From Podospora pseudoanserina (lineage: Eukaryota > Ascomycota > Sordariomycetes > Sordariales > Podosporaceae), in the NCBI RefSeq assembly GCF_035222485.1, contig NC_085925.1, forward strand, positions 3,472,001 to 3,536,000: 64,000 nt of DNA. Direction: 5' to 3'. The notes under the pieces were generated by a model. It saw nothing but the letters and a program-made list of their open reading frames with translations. It had not been told where the DNA came from and did no database searches. The position numbers were made by a program, and so were the translations under genes. Positions 34,907-49,300 of the stretch are shown piece by piece. Numbering within the stretch: position 1 is the first letter of the stretch; the number at the start of each line of letters is the position of its first letter.

Positions 34907-37346
34907 ATGTCTCCCCATAATCAAGGAGAGAGCTCCCATACCCAAGATGACGGGATAGCCACAGGCGACCTGCCAACGGCCGGTCAAAGTGCTGATCAGG
35001 GCGCTGCATCGAATGAACCTTCAACCCCAGCCCCGGCAAGCGCTGCCGTGGAAGAGGACCTTCTAGACTTGGGTAATCAGGACTCCCAAGAAACTGGGGA
35101 CGGCACGGTGGAATCATCGACTCTCAGGCAGGACAAGGGAAAGCAGTCGTCGTCTCTTGACGATTCGAATGACCTGATGTCATCTATCGCTACGCTAAAG
35201 CCGGCTACTTCGCCAACTACCACGACTGCCACCCAGTATCTCACCATCGAATCCCGGACATACAAAGACCCTACCCCGCCGACGCCGGCCCCTTCTCAAC
35301 CTCCTTCCCGAGCACCCTCGACGGCAGCAACTTCACGCTCAAGACATGGATCTTCAGAACCATCACCTACTAGGTCTGATGTTGGTTACGACGAGAAACG
35401 ATATACCAGCGAAGATGAACAAGAAAGCGGGTCAAGATCAGAAATTCAGAGCATCATGGAACAGTTCAGCGAGGAAGGCGGGGGTCCAGGGGTAGAAGAG
35501 GTCATGAGTCCACGGCTGGAGATGGCATCGCCTCTTCTTGGAAGCCCAATGTCTCACCCACCACGGAAATCAAGCTTGGAGCCTCTCACTCCTAGTCTTG
35601 CTCAGCAGTTACAAGAAGGTATACAGGGTCTACGCATGTCAGGGTCGTCACCGTCAGACACACGTGGGAAGGACAAGGAAGACTTTGGACCGCCTGTTCC
35701 GCCAAAGGATGATTCAGTGTACCCCGCCAGTCCAGGGCGTTCGCAGGATGATCTTCGAGGCAACGTGGATTCGCCAATGTCGCCGAGTACTCTCCATCGC
35801 CCTCCACCCCCAGAGCCCGAACCTGAACCGACATTGCCATTTGATTTCCACCGATTCTTGGAACAGTTGCGCAATAAGAAAGCCGATCCTGTTGCCAGAT
35901 ATTTAAAGTCTTTCTTGTCCGAGTTTGGAAAACGGCAATGGATGGTACATGAGCAGGTCAAGATAATTAGTGATTTCCTCACATTTATCGCCAACAAGAT
36001 GGGCCAGTGCGAGGTCTGGCGCGACGTGTCCGATGCCGAATTTGACAACGCCCGCGAAGGCATGGAGAAACTTGTCATGAACCGCCTTTACAGCCAGACC
36101 TTTTCGCCCGCGATTCCACCGCCACAGCCAATTCCAGGAGCGAAGCCAAGGAGACGTGGCGGGGAGCGCCCGATGGGCCCTGGACGGCGGGGACAGCACC
36201 AGGAGGATGTTGAGCGTGACGAGATTCTTGCTCAAAAGATCAACATCTATAGTTGGGTACGAGAAGACCACTTGGATATTCCACCTGTTAATGAAAGTGG
36301 CAAGCGGTTCTTGAAGCTCGCTCAGCAAGAGTTGTTGAAGATCAAGTCGTACCGGGCGCCGAGGGACAAGATCATTTGTGTACTGAACTGCTGCAAAGTC
36401 ATATTCGGTATGTTTGTTTGTGCTGGATTGTCTCGATCTTTGCTGATACCACACAGGCTTGCTAAAACACGCAAAATCCGACTCCTCGGCTGACTCGTTT
36501 ATGCCCATGTTAATCTACGTTGTCCTTCACGCAAATCCCGAGCATCTTGTTTCCAATGTCCAGTACATCCTAAGGTTCCGCAATCAAGAAAAGCTTGGTG
36601 GCGAAGCCGGGTACTATCTTTCTTCGTTGATGGGAGCTATTCAGTTCATTGAGAACATGGACCGGACGACATTAACTATTACTGACGAGGAATTCGAACA
36701 AAACGTCGAGGCTGCTGTGTCTGCCATCGCCGAGAGGCACCGTGCCGAGTCTCCACCACCTCCTCCGCCTCAGTCTGAGAAGTCTTCAGCATTGAAAGCA
36801 CCGTCTGCGGGTCGTGTTTCAGCTGACACGGACGCGTCTCTTCGTCCAGATACCCCACGTCGTTCTATGTCGTCGAACGAAGGCCGTGATAGCGGTGAAT
36901 ACAGCGGGAATGATGAAAAGGCGGCCATCACCGGCCTTCTCCGGACGATTCAAAGACCACTCAGTACCATAGGCCGCATCTTCTCGGACGAGCCCTCGTC
37001 TTCGGAACCCAGTACGAGCATTGCCTCTCCAGCTCGGACGCCTATGCCAGAGAGACCTGATGGTGATGCCCGTCGGCAAAGGCTGTCTGCCGAGGAGGCA
37101 GCTGCTCGGCAAGCCAGTGCCGAGACAGCTGAGGCTCAGCGGCTACACCGAGCAGAACATGCCAATATCGTCGAGACGCTGGCTGGCATGTTTCCAGATC
37201 TTGACAAAGACATCATCAGCGATGTCGTTTACCAAAAGGAGGGAAGGTAAGGATCTCCCAGCCCACCACCCAGGCTTTACTGTGAAACTGACATCGTTCT
37301 CAGGGTTGGGCTGGCGGTTGATGCCTGCCTTGCTTTATCGTCATGA
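34907..37346 (+). CDS. VPS9-domain Rab5 exchange factor with CUE domain
   Basis: Exons are 34907-36407, 36457-37246 and 37304-37346 (777 aa). Residues about 1-310 are acidic, Ser/Pro-rich and disordered. The helical bundle and VPS9 catalytic domain follow (about 312-590): FDFHRFLEQLRNKKADPVAR, AQKINIYSWVREDHLDIPPV, YRAPRDKIICVLNCCKVIFG and the core DSFMPMLIYVVLHANPEHLV with its conserved Asp. A low-complexity link leads to a C-terminal CUE domain (about 732-777: ANIVETLAGMFPDLDKDIIS), completed only by the third exon VGLAVDACLALSS. This is the architecture of yeast Vps9 and its fungal orthologs. It activates Rab5/Vps21 at endosomes and binds ubiquitin. Confidence 0.93.
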
Positions 37347-40300
37347 TTGGAGGGTAAAGGACTTTCAGGAAATTCAGCGTTACAGTCACACGAAGGAGGA
37401 CTCGGTCGTCCTATTTTTCAATTATTCTCATTTTTTCCTTGTTAGCGAGCATAAGACGGGGAGGTTACTTATTCACACAATTTATGCATTTGGTGGTTAG
37501 ACGCCAGGGTGGGTGGCTGACAGAAAGTACGGTAGTAATATCTAAACCCGGCCGATATTGATTAATTTTTAAACACACTGAGCAGTCTGCCGTTTATTTG
37601 AGTGACTTGGTGTCGTAATGCAACAGAGAGCTGTAGAGATGGTGGAAAGAGTGAATAGTGAGTGCATTGTGTAGGCTAGGTCCGCCGCAAAATTCCATCA
37701 AGCAACAAGCTGCGTGGCGCAGCGGAAGCGCGCCGGGCTCATAACCCGGAGGTCACTCGATCGAAACGAGTCGCAGCTAGCTTGTTCCTTTTTTTTTGCA
37801 CTTTTTGCTCTTTGACCCTGGAAGTCATCCTCGACTCTAGTTTGCATCATTTCGCAGTTTTTCTCTCGCTTCATCTTCGTTGCAGCAGTCGAACAAGGAC
37901 TTCCAAATTCGTCGACCTTTTTTTTCTTGATGTTGGAGCGCAGCAGGTGTTCTCACTGCTGACTCATCCACCCACCTACCCACCGGAATCTTATCTCCAC
38001 ACCGCGATGTCACCCACCGGCCTTCAACTTCTTGTCTTTTCCACCACACGACTTGCTTTTTTTTAATCACACAACCAAACTGAACGAATTAAGGCCGCGA
38101 GAATGTGCGGTATTCACGCCGTCATCTCCCCCTCTTCTTGTTCACTCCCCGAAATCTCCCCGGAGTTGCACCAGAATCTTGTCAACCGCGGACCGGACTA
38201 TTTCGGGCAGGTTACGCGGGAATCGTCGGATGGGAGATGGAAGTTGCGGTTTACGTCTACTGTTTTGGCTTTGAGGGGCGACCGTGTCACGAAGCAGCCA
38301 CTGCATGATGACAGTGGGAGCGGGGGTGGGAATGTGTTGTGCTGGAATGGGGAGGGGTGGAGGTTTATGGCGGAAGTAATTGGGGAACATGAGAATGATG
38401 GAGAGGTTATTTACCGAGGGTTGAAAGAGGCGAGGTCGGTGGAGGAGGTGATGGGGATTTGGAGGGGGGTTGAGGGGCCTTTTGCGTTTGTTTTCTATTG
38501 TGAGGCGCTGCAAAGGGTGTTTTGGGGACGGGATCGGTTGGGGAGACGGTCGTTGATGGTGAGGAGGTTGGAGGGGGGAGGGGTGGTGTTGGGGAGTATT
38601 GGGGATGGGGAGGGGAAGTGGGAGGAGGTGGAGGCTGACGGGGTTTATTCTCTTGAGTTGGGAGATGTGGTAGCGAGGAGGCATGATTGGGTTGAGGAGG
38701 GGGAGAGCTTCGTAAGTGCAAAATTCTGTCCTGGTGGGAGCTTGGGGGTTGTGAGAGGGGGAGACGGGGTTGTCGAGCTTACTTTGGCAGGTTTCTAGCA
38801 TCGGGGTATTTAACAAGGCGCTGCCATCTCCTGAGGGAGAGACGCCGCTGACGAGCGCGTCACCTTCTGTTCGGGCGCTCAAGGACCAGCTGGTTGAATC
38901 GCTCAAGTTGAGGGTGCTAAATATTCCCAACCCGCCATCCAGTGGAACAGGCAAGACCCGCGTTGCGGTACTGTTTTCCGGTGGCCTGGATTGTACCGTC
39001 CTGGCGAGACTATGCCACGATATCCTGGAGCCTCACCAAGAAATTGATCTCCTCAATGTTGGCTTTGAGAATCCGAGAGTGGGGGCCCGGCTGAAAAAGG
39101 AGGCCAACGGCAAAGAGGTGGACTTGTACGAGGCTTGCCCGGACAGGATCACGGGAAGGAAGTCCTTCGCCGAGTTGAAGAATGTCTGTCCCGGGCGAGT
39201 CTTTCGGTTTGTCGCTGTGCGTGGTCTTCTGCAACTGGATTTTACGCCCTTGATTGCTGACTATCACAGGTAAATGTCCCCTACTCAAAATTGCAGGCCC
39301 ACCGGCAGCAAATCATTTCCCTCATCCATCCTCACAATACTGTGATGGACCTTTCCATCGCATGCGCGCTTTACTTTGCCGCCCGAGGCCAAGGGTCAGT
39401 CAGATCAGAGAGTCCAGATCCGGACTCTGAGCCCTCACCTGTTTCGTACACATCGCCCGCGCGCGTCCTGCTTTCTGGCCTCGGCGCTGATGAGCTATTT
39501 GGTGGTTACTCGCGCCATGCTGCTGCTTTCCAGCAGGACGGATACACAGGGCTTGTGAAAGAACTCCTGCGGGACGTAAGCCGCCTGGCCGAGAGAAATC
39601 TAGGGAGGGATGATAGAGTCATGGCCCATTGGGGCAAGGAGGTAAGATTTCCGTTTCTGGACGAACGTCTGGTCAAGTGGGCCATCGCAACGCCTGCGTG
39701 GGAGAAGTGTGATTTTGAAAGGGAGGAAGAGAAGAGCGGTGTTGAAGCTGCAAAGAGAGTCCTGCGTCTTCTGGCGATGGAGTTGGGCATGGAGGGTGTT
39801 GCGAAGGAGAAGAAGCGAGCTGTAAGTTGGCTCGGTCTAGTGCATGATATGAAAGCTTTGCTAATTTGACGGCAGATTCAGTTCGGCTCGAGGACAGCCA
39901 AGATGGAGAGCGGCCGTGACAAAGGGACAACACTCTTGTCGTAGGTTTACTGATGACCAGTGCCATGCAATCGGTGGTAGACATGGACTGTCGGTGATGA
40001 TACATTACAGATACTTCTGAGTCCGGTCTCGACAGGCGCAAATCTTTTGGGGTTGAGTCTTGTGGTTTCCTCGGAAGCCCTTGCTCTCCTGATTGCGAGT
40101 CTGCATCGCTGCATCGTGCACAGTGAAGTCAAAAGGCAAATCTGAGCCAGTCCATGTCTAGTGTTCTTGCTAGGTAACGCCGAAGTTGCGGTTGTTAGAG
40201 AAGCGTTTGCATTAACTTGGCAATCAGCTAGCGCGAAATGGGATGGAGTTTTCACTTCTTTTTGTTCAATAAACTGGGAAACAGGAGCCGATGGAGAATG

Positions 40301-43300
40301 AGATGATGACAAAATGAAGATGGTTGTCCCGAATGTCCAAGCACGCCGCATGTGTTGGCCGTGCCATTGCCGGGTGTATCAGATCGCCGCAAGGGGTCCG
40401 GGTCGAGGTGCCGACTTCGTATCACTGTCGCCAGCATCAAAACAGGTTGTCCTCAGCTCCGTGACTCCACGATGAGATAGCCGTGTTTGCAGCTCTGCAG
40501 AGAAGAATGTGCAAATTCTCAACTGTTCGGATGACCGTTGCAGGTCATGGATGGCCCCTGGTTTTCCCCAGGTTAGTGAGGTTGTTCTTCCCCGGCATTT
40601 TGAGCGTGTGATCGAGTCTGGACTCGCTTCTGCGGTCCGCCCGTTTTCCCCTGCAGCAGCCCGCTGACAGGGTTTGGGATAGCCCCGGCTCGCACCGGCC
40701 TTGCTGCCTTATTTATCCGTTTAAGCCTCGGCAGGGACCCTGAACCATTCAACGATGGCCTCCATCACATCGACAGGGTTGCATTGAGCCCCGTATTTGG
40801 TTGGGGATGAAGAAGCTGAAGATGTTCCGCTCTTTTTCTCTGCTTTCTGTCCAATTCAATGCGCGCGCCAAGTTGGGAGAGTTTCGTGTGTCTTGTTTTT
40901 TGTTTTGCCAGTCTCCTCGTTCCTGTTCACCCAATCCACCTTTGCGATTTGGGAATCCGCATTTTTAGCGCAACGAAACGGGCACGAAAAGCTGCATCTA
41001 TTTGCTCGCATGGGTGTTAGGGCACCCCGCTACCTGCTGCTCGTCACCGTTGGGGCTTTTTTCTTTCTGCTGGGTTCGTCACGAGACGTCCCCGGCTGTC
41101 ACTTCATATCAACGACCAACCCCCCCCTCCCCTGAGTGGCAGAGACTTCCACGCCGCATCTCAACTACCAACGTTTTGTGCTATTGTCAGAGGAGTGCAG
41201 GTTATTTTGATACCTGACCTGGGGAAGACCCAACGTTCGGTGGGACCGAACCGTTGTGTTGGTAACGCCAACTGGTTTCCGGATCAGACGATTGGAATTC
41301 ACGCGCATGGAATTACGGTACGAGGTTTATGTTTGGGTTTTGTTGGGGCGACGACGATCTAGTATGAGGGAATTGGGAACGGTATATTGAAGCATATATA
41401 TACGAAAGGGCAACAGACACCATGGGCGAGATCAAGGAATCGAGCTTTCAGGGGCCGATCAGGCCACCACTGGCGATGCCCTCTGCGCCGGGGATGCCAT
41501 CGACACCTACTGGCACCAATCCGTCACCCGTCCGGCCGAAGCTCTACCGTCGCCAGTCTCGCTTCACGGAAGAGCCCATGACGGAGAGGACGCCTGCCTG
41601 CTCAGCGTCGATCCACTCCTTTGATCCCTCCGCCCTTGACGACCCAAACGTCAATACTCTCACACACACAAACACCGTTCAGCAATTCCGCACCGCGAAC
41701 AGGACCGTCAGTCGAGACCTAAGCCACAGGAGCAGCAACCTCAGACGGGACCTGAACAGCTTCTCCTTTGGAGGAGCACCAACAACCCCCGTCCTACAAG
41801 AAGAGTCCCCAACAGCAATATCAAGAACGGGGACCCTCGACCCCCCACCGCAACCCCTATCCTCCCCAACTACAGCAGAGATCCCACCACCATCTGGCCC
41901 TCTCCCACTACATCAATCAGCAGGCCTATCCCCTGAAGAGAAAAGACGGGTTTGGCTCCGGTTAGCAAACTCGGTATTGCACTCCGCGCCGACGTTGGTG
42001 CTGCTGTATATAATGTCCACCTCCATCTCGGCGTTCAGATCGACCGCCAAATTCTCGTATGTTTTTTCTGCCTTCTTCATCCCCTTTGACTTACTAACGC
42101 AATCAGCTCCCCGGGCATAACCCTCCTCTCAATCCTCTACCTCGACGCAATCCTCAACATCATCACCTGCTTCCGCATCCGCTCCCCCTGGCCAAGATGG
42201 CGGTTATCCCTCCGCTTTCTTTTCGGGCTAGGGTACATGATCCTCTTTTTCGTGTACATCGGTCTCGGAAATGAGGTTTTCCCCAAGGGGTATACCTACT
42301 GGAACGTGCCAGACAAAATGGCTACACCGCTGGTGTATATCTTTCTCTGGTGGTTAGCCGCGTGGGATCTGGCACACCTGCCGGTGTGCAGACCGGAGCT
42401 GTTTAGGTGTGCTAGGAAACGGGAGGGACAGCAGGAAGGGAGGAGACCGAGTGTTGCCTTGTCGGAATTGCACCCTACCAGCTTCCGGGCTAGGGTCCCG
42501 AGTAGTGTTGGGGGGGAGAGCGTGGTGAGTTATACCTGGAGGAGGTGGGTGCAACGGACCAGGACGCATAGCACGGGGGGTGTTCACTTTCATGAGATGG
42601 GACATAATGATGTGGAGATGGGACCTACCAGGACGAGGACGAGGGAGGGGGATGTCATTGATGAGGGTGAGAGTATTAGTGGGAGGAGGTCGGAGTCGAT
42701 GAGGACGGGGACCGCGCATAGTGGGGAGGTTACACTAAGGGGGGATGAGTTTGAGAGGAGGAGTGGGGAAAAGGAGAAGGAGGCTGAAGCTGGTGGCGCT
42801 GGGAAGAGAGGAGAGGAAGGCGGGCGGCTGGAGGAAAGCCCGAAGACGGTGAGGGCTGCTGATGTTGGGCAATGAGGTTGTCTCTTGTGGGGAGGTGCTG
42901 GTTGTGGTTGGGTTTTGCTAGGTCTTGGGGCTGGAACGGTGACAAGGTCTCGACTATCATGACCTGCGGCTTCATCAGACCTGTTGGTGATCTACCATCA
43001 AATCAGCCTTCATCAGCCTCCTCAAGAGCGACACAAGGGGTATTTCTTTCGGAGTTGGAACATTTGGCATAGCGTTGTTGTTGTTTGTTTGTTGGCTTGG
43101 GCAAGCGGCGTGGGTTTGAACGGAAGAGATGAAAGACGATCACGAGGTCAAGAAAGACATGCATTTCATACACGATCATTATCATCATCACGATACCCCC
43201 CTTTTTTTTAATCTCGAACACTTCCTCATTTCCACAAAAAGTATATAAAGTGCATAGCATGTAATTATCATAATAGCCCACTACACCTCTACTTGTAATC

Positions 43301-46300
43301 ATCTAATCCTAGTATAATTTCCACTCCTCTACATAGGTCGTATGAGTAGCTCTGGAAACGTTAGCAGTGTGGTACACGAGTATGTTTGCACGTGCAAAAT
43401 GACAGTTTTATAAGTCAATCACGCAGCTTTGGGGCCGGAGATCCTTGTGGTCAGCAGCCATTGGTGTAACATTTGTTCAAATCTTCAGCCCAGGTCAGAG
43501 TTGAGGCTAGCCCACGCCGTCGGCGAGTGTAGATCTTGGTAGAAAATTGGTCTCTTTGTGGATATCTCATCTCATTGGCAAACTGCCGTCTGGGCTGTGA
43601 AGTGTGGTTACGCAATTCATCGGTGATAGCAAACGTGAGTTGTTCGTTGGAACCTCGTGTTCAGGGCAGCTCCCAAGCACTTTGGGCTGCGTCTCTTCTT
43701 GGCGGTGCACCGCCGCAGGAAGAAGCCCAGGGACGGCGAAAACTTGCCCGGAGTTCGGGCATGACAAGATGATGGCACTACAGAGCTGATGAGGTCAGAG
43801 GAACCGTTCACAAAAACCACTGGGGACTATCGGTCAAAATGCATTCCAGAGCCAGACATTACCCTGCAGGTTGGTGAGGATGACCACCACTCCTGTTCCT
43901 AATGCGGCAGTCAAAGGTGTGTGTAAGCGTGCCAGCAGCGGTCCAATCCAATATGCCTTGGATGTCTTGATTACATGTGCGAGTTCATCCGCGAGGAAGC
44001 TTCGCCATAAAGTTGCAGGATTTGATCTGCTCTCAATGAATTGCCCGAGGACTTTCTCTGGGCGCCGGGTTTGCAGATTAGTTGTTGTTCTGCCTTTTGG
44101 TAGGTGGTGCTGCGCCTCACAAACCTGTCTGAATAGGAGGCCGTGGTGTAGGACGGGAGGGATCGCCAATAAGCGGAAGGGGCCATGCATCGGGACTTCC
44201 CAATAGCGAACCGGGGGTTGTCAGTGCTACCTCTCAGCCTGGCGAGTTTGAGACCCAGCATCTGGATGGTACGTGAAATCTGCCGTGCCTCTAACTATAG
44301 ACAGACCATGCATGTCCTACCCCCTTGCTCGTGAATTGTCCCGATTGACGTCTTTCCTTCCATAGCTGAAGTGCTGTCTGGGTGTATATTATCGTCCGAC
44401 CTACCCCACCTCCTGTGAGGTTGTCTGGTTTACTCGCTATAGTGATACCACCTTGGTCCTGGCAGTTTGTGGTCGCTTGAACAAAATGGCCCCTTTTGCT
44501 CTTGTTACTACTTCTATACTTGATACCCGTGGTGACAAGACCCCAGATACCACGGATAACGCTGTGATATGGATAGTGGTCTCCATCGTTGCCGGCACTA
44601 TTGGTGTCGTGACAGCCCTTACTACACTCGTCGTCTGCTACACCAAGCGTCATCAATACAAAAAGGCAAAGGCAAGAGACCCGTATCTGAGCCGCGAAGA
44701 GTTCAGCAGGAAGAGAAAGCTGAGCGCAAATGACTTGTTCAAAGAGGAGGAGACTTGGAGGGGGCATATGATCCGCAAGTCTCTCGCCAGCCGGTCAACA
44801 AATACCATCGACCAGCAGCCACAGCAGCATCAACCAGAACCGCAACGGCAGCAACAACATCAAGAACTGGAACATGTGCCAGGATCAGACCAGCAGCAGC
44901 AACCGCTATCTCCCGCAGCGCTCTCAACAGCAGCGACCATCAATCAGATCGACCAGCAGATTTCCGAGATGGAGCGAAAAGAATCCACGAGGCTGAAGGA
45001 AGACTGGAAGAGGTGGGAAGCCCAGGTTCGACATGAACGGTCTGCTTCAGGGGAACAGCATCCAGCCATAGCGGCATCCAACAGTGTACCTATCATCGCT
45101 GTCCCTACGCCGCCAAAGCATCGATCCCACAACCGAGTATCGTTCCCAGAGTTGCGCCCAGAGCCGCTGAGGCCCCCGCCAAGAAATCCTGCCCGGTGTC
45201 AGCCGAGTAATGGTGGATGAGGGTATAAGCGTAGGAAAGAAGAAAATGGGAAAGAAAACGAAGATGCCGAGATTCATCAAGTATAGCTACAGTCTCCTCT
45301 CGAGGCTTCGAGCGCCGTGGCCATTGCAGCCTCACAGAGGTTGCGTGGTAGTCTGCGAGGAATTCTATCAGAAGACAGTTGGCTGATGCACAAGCCTCAT
45401 TTGTGAAGCATGTATGCATATGATAGACACTGAGAGACCAGCTTGGTGGCTTGAAGTATAGTGCACCGCGTACTGGCAGAAGAAAGTGCTGGAAGGATCG
45501 CGAAGAGGGAGAACGGAGACGCCAATCTGGTGAATGAGAGCCAATCCAAGAGCAGAAGTTGATAGGACAAATGATGAGAGGGGATTGCATAGATAGTGAA
45601 ACAAACCAGATTTCATTCATCAAGCTGCATCTGCCAACCTCTAGAGTGAACTGTTGATGGTGAGAGCAACAAGTGTGGCCATCCCAAAGAGTGGAAGACA
45701 GCCTCATCAGGTTATCTGGAGCCCGACGATCCGGCAGCCAATGGAAGCGCTCGACCAGCCCCGCCCATAAGGCTGCAAGGTCCGGTTCCGCCTGGTTCTT
45801 CAGTCATTGGCTGACTCAGCGATTTCACTTTCATTTACTTGGCGCCATCGCCCCACAGGGACCTGCCTGCCTGTCCGAGGATTTAGCAGCGGCCAACGTC
45901 AGTTTCACCAGTCGCCGACTTTCCTGTCAACCACAACTTTCTTTGACGTTGTTCTGGTCAACAGTGTCGTCCACGATCACTCTTTGCACCCTCAAACACC
46001 CAAGCATCGCCTTCAAAGTTGAGATATCCCCTCCCTAGCCAAGACCAGCACCGATATCATCGACTGCGCAATCAATCTCGAGTCCGGCCCTCGTTGACCG
46101 CACAGTCGGGGCGGCACTCTTCGGGCTTCTCCGTAGAACCGCAAACCGCTGCTTGCAAACAGCAACCCGGGCTGTTTCCTCATCGCCGCTACTTTCAATC
46201 AAAGCTACAAGTTGCGCGGCTTCTGGCGGTCATTCAACAAACCGCCTCCAACCTTAACAGCCTGACGGATCCTTTTCCCCCCGAAGTCATCTATTCTACC

Positions 46301-49300
46301 TACGACTGCATCAATCAACATGTCGGCCCTTTATCCTCCCCATCCCTCCTCGGCTTCCGGCGAGTACAAGGAGGACTTGAACGCCATCCTCATGTGCGCC
46401 GAGTGCAAAGAGTTTCCGCCTAACTTGATCGAGGAATTCTCATCGGGCGACATGGTTTGCGAGTCTTGTGGATTGGTCCTGGGTGAGCGTATTATTGATA
46501 CGCGCTCCGAGTGGCGGACATTCTCGAATGATGACCAGGGTAACGATGACCCTTCTCGTGTTGGTGACGGTCCCAATTTGATGATCGACGGCGATCAACT
46601 GCAAACGACAATCGCTTTCGACGGCAAAGGTGCAAAGAACCTGTCCCATCTTCAAAATAAGATGACGAACGACAAGGGCTCCAAGCAACTGCTCAATGCG
46701 TATCGGGATATTCAAAGCTTTACCGACAGCATCAACACGGGTACCCAAGTTGCAAATGCTGCGAAGCACATTTACAAGTTGGTCGATGATGCCAAGGCCC
46801 TCAAGGGTAAATCACAAGAAGCGATTATCGCCGGATGCATCTTCATCGCCTGTCGACAAGCAAATGCTGACCGTACTTTCCGTGAGATTTATCGCCTCAC
46901 CAAGGTCTCCAAGAAGGAGATTGGCCGCGTCTTCAAGCAGCTTGAGACCTTCCTGCAGAAGGCCGGCGGTGCCGATGACATTACCAAGGCTGGGCCATTC
47001 AACCAGACCTACCAGGCCAAGGCCTCTACTACTGCTGTCGGGCTGTGCGCTCGGTATTGCAGCAACATGGGTTTCCGCAACCCGGTCAGGGTGGAGGATG
47101 TCGCGAGACGTCTTGCCAAGAAGTCGCAACAGGTGGCTGACCTCGCTGGTCGTTCTCCCTTGTCGGTTGCGGCTGCGTGCATCTACATGGCCTCGCATTT
47201 GGTTGGAGAACCCAAGGCCTCCAAGGAAATCGCTGGTGTGGCTGGCGTCAGTGATGGTACGGTGAAGACGGCTTATCGCTACCTTTACCAGGCCAAGGAT
47301 GCTCTCCTTACCAAGGAGGAATTTCCAGACGACATGCCCGATGCTTCCAAGCTCCCGGCCAACTAGGAGAAAGTCGGCTCAAAGGAGCCTCTGGCGATTT
47401 AACCAGCGTCATTACCACCGCCATTTTGTTCGCGGAGATCCGAATTGGTCTCAAGAAGTCGATATTTTAGGATCAACCAGTTGCGGATCGATACATGGCA
47501 CACTACGTCTTATTCTTCCTCCGAACCGATACCGTGGTAAAAGCGGTGCCACCTATCCGGGGAAGCCTGGATCAGACTTCAATCTTCAGGAGCGGTGCTC
47601 AGTTCACAAAGGCCGAGAGGCCTGGACTCTTCTGGCGCATTTGCACGCCCACAGCACTTTTCACCATCAATCGGCGTTCTCTCCATTTGCCCTCTCCTCG
47701 CTTTTTTATTAATGTGCATCAACAGTGGGACATGGCGTTCAGGATGGAGGCTGGTTAGTATGCCCGAGTTTAGCGGCATCAAGATTACGGGAGATAGCTT
47801 GGTCAAACAGAACGCAGTTGGGATTCTTCTCTTTAATCACTGTCTGGAAATGTGCGCTATGCTGTTTTGTTTTGCTGTTGTGGAAGTAAATTTATCATGT
47901 CTTTTCACTTTTCACTGCATTTATAGAGTAATAATCTCACGATACCACACAGATTTATTTCTATTGATTGTTTATCTATCAATCCAACCCTCCCAACATG
48001 CTATTTGCTGTTGAGATCTCTCTTGACAGTGTAAAGTTGCACAGTGTGGACGGTGCCAAGAAGTGACAGCTGCCAAGCCCCTTGGGCCCCACATGGTCCC
48101 AGCGACAAATGGCAAGGTCCAAAATCCAAGCTGGCCGTGTCAATCGCGTCTTCCACAAGCAGCCGCCTCCCTCGTTATCATATCTGAGTGTCGCAACTTT
48201 TCCCCAGGACTGCACCGTTTAAAGAGCAAGTCAGCACCGAGGAGCAAACAATCATCCAGATCGCCCCAATAGACGTCGACATGCCCTCTCGGCGATCCGG
48301 TCGTGCTGCGGCCAAACGCGCTCAGCAAGCGCTTGGTAAGTAATTCACTTCAACAAGTCGCACTCCAAAGCTCCTTCTCTCTTCTAGTCACAGTCTTGGT
48401 CCCAATCCCAGTCCCAGTCCAAACTAGGGGCATCCGATCCCCACCACCACATTGTGGCATACCTTTATCCTGCACTCTGGACACTGCCTTTGACCATCAG
48501 GTTGCTAACCAGCAATCTACCATGCCTACAGAAAGCACCCCCAAGAATTTCGAGGGACTCGACGACGAAGACGAGCCCATGCCCGATGTCGATGCCGATG
48601 TCGAGGCCGATGAGGATGTTGAACCCCCGCAAGATGCAGAAGAGGAGGGTGACAAGGACGAAGACTCTGTTGCCGAAGAGGAAGAGGAGGTAGCCCAAGA
48701 GGAAGAGGAAGAGAAGTCGCCCTCACCCCCACCCGAGCCCGTCATCCGCCGCCGTCGCCTCGGCAGGCCCCCGAAGAATCGCCCGCCTGACTGGGACCAG
48801 CTTCCCATTGAGCGCCCCAATGCCGACTCGGATACTCCCCGTCGCCGTGGCAGAGGGGGTTGGCGAGGCCGTGGTGGTCGCAAAGGCCAATACTCGGCAC
48901 CCACAACACAGTCGATCGATAAAGACGGTACTGTCTTGGATATCGTCAACGACGAGGTCGACCTTCCCGAAGATCCTGAGGGTGAGAAGAAGGTGGACAA
49001 ACTGGGCAACCTTCAGGATGGTCGTGAATACCGCTGCCGCACCTTCACCGTTGCCGGCCGCGGCGATCGTCTCTACATGCTCTCCACCGAGCCTGCCAGA
49101 TGTGTCGGTTTCCGCGATTCTTACTTGTTCTTCACCAAGCACAAGAAGCTCTTCAAAATTATCGTTAATGACGAGGAGAAGCGCGACATGATCGAACGCG
49201 ATATCATCCCACATTCCTACAAAGGTCGCAGCATAGGAATCGTGACAGCGAGGTCCGTGTTCCGCGAATTCGGCGCTTTGATCATTGTCGGCGGACGGAG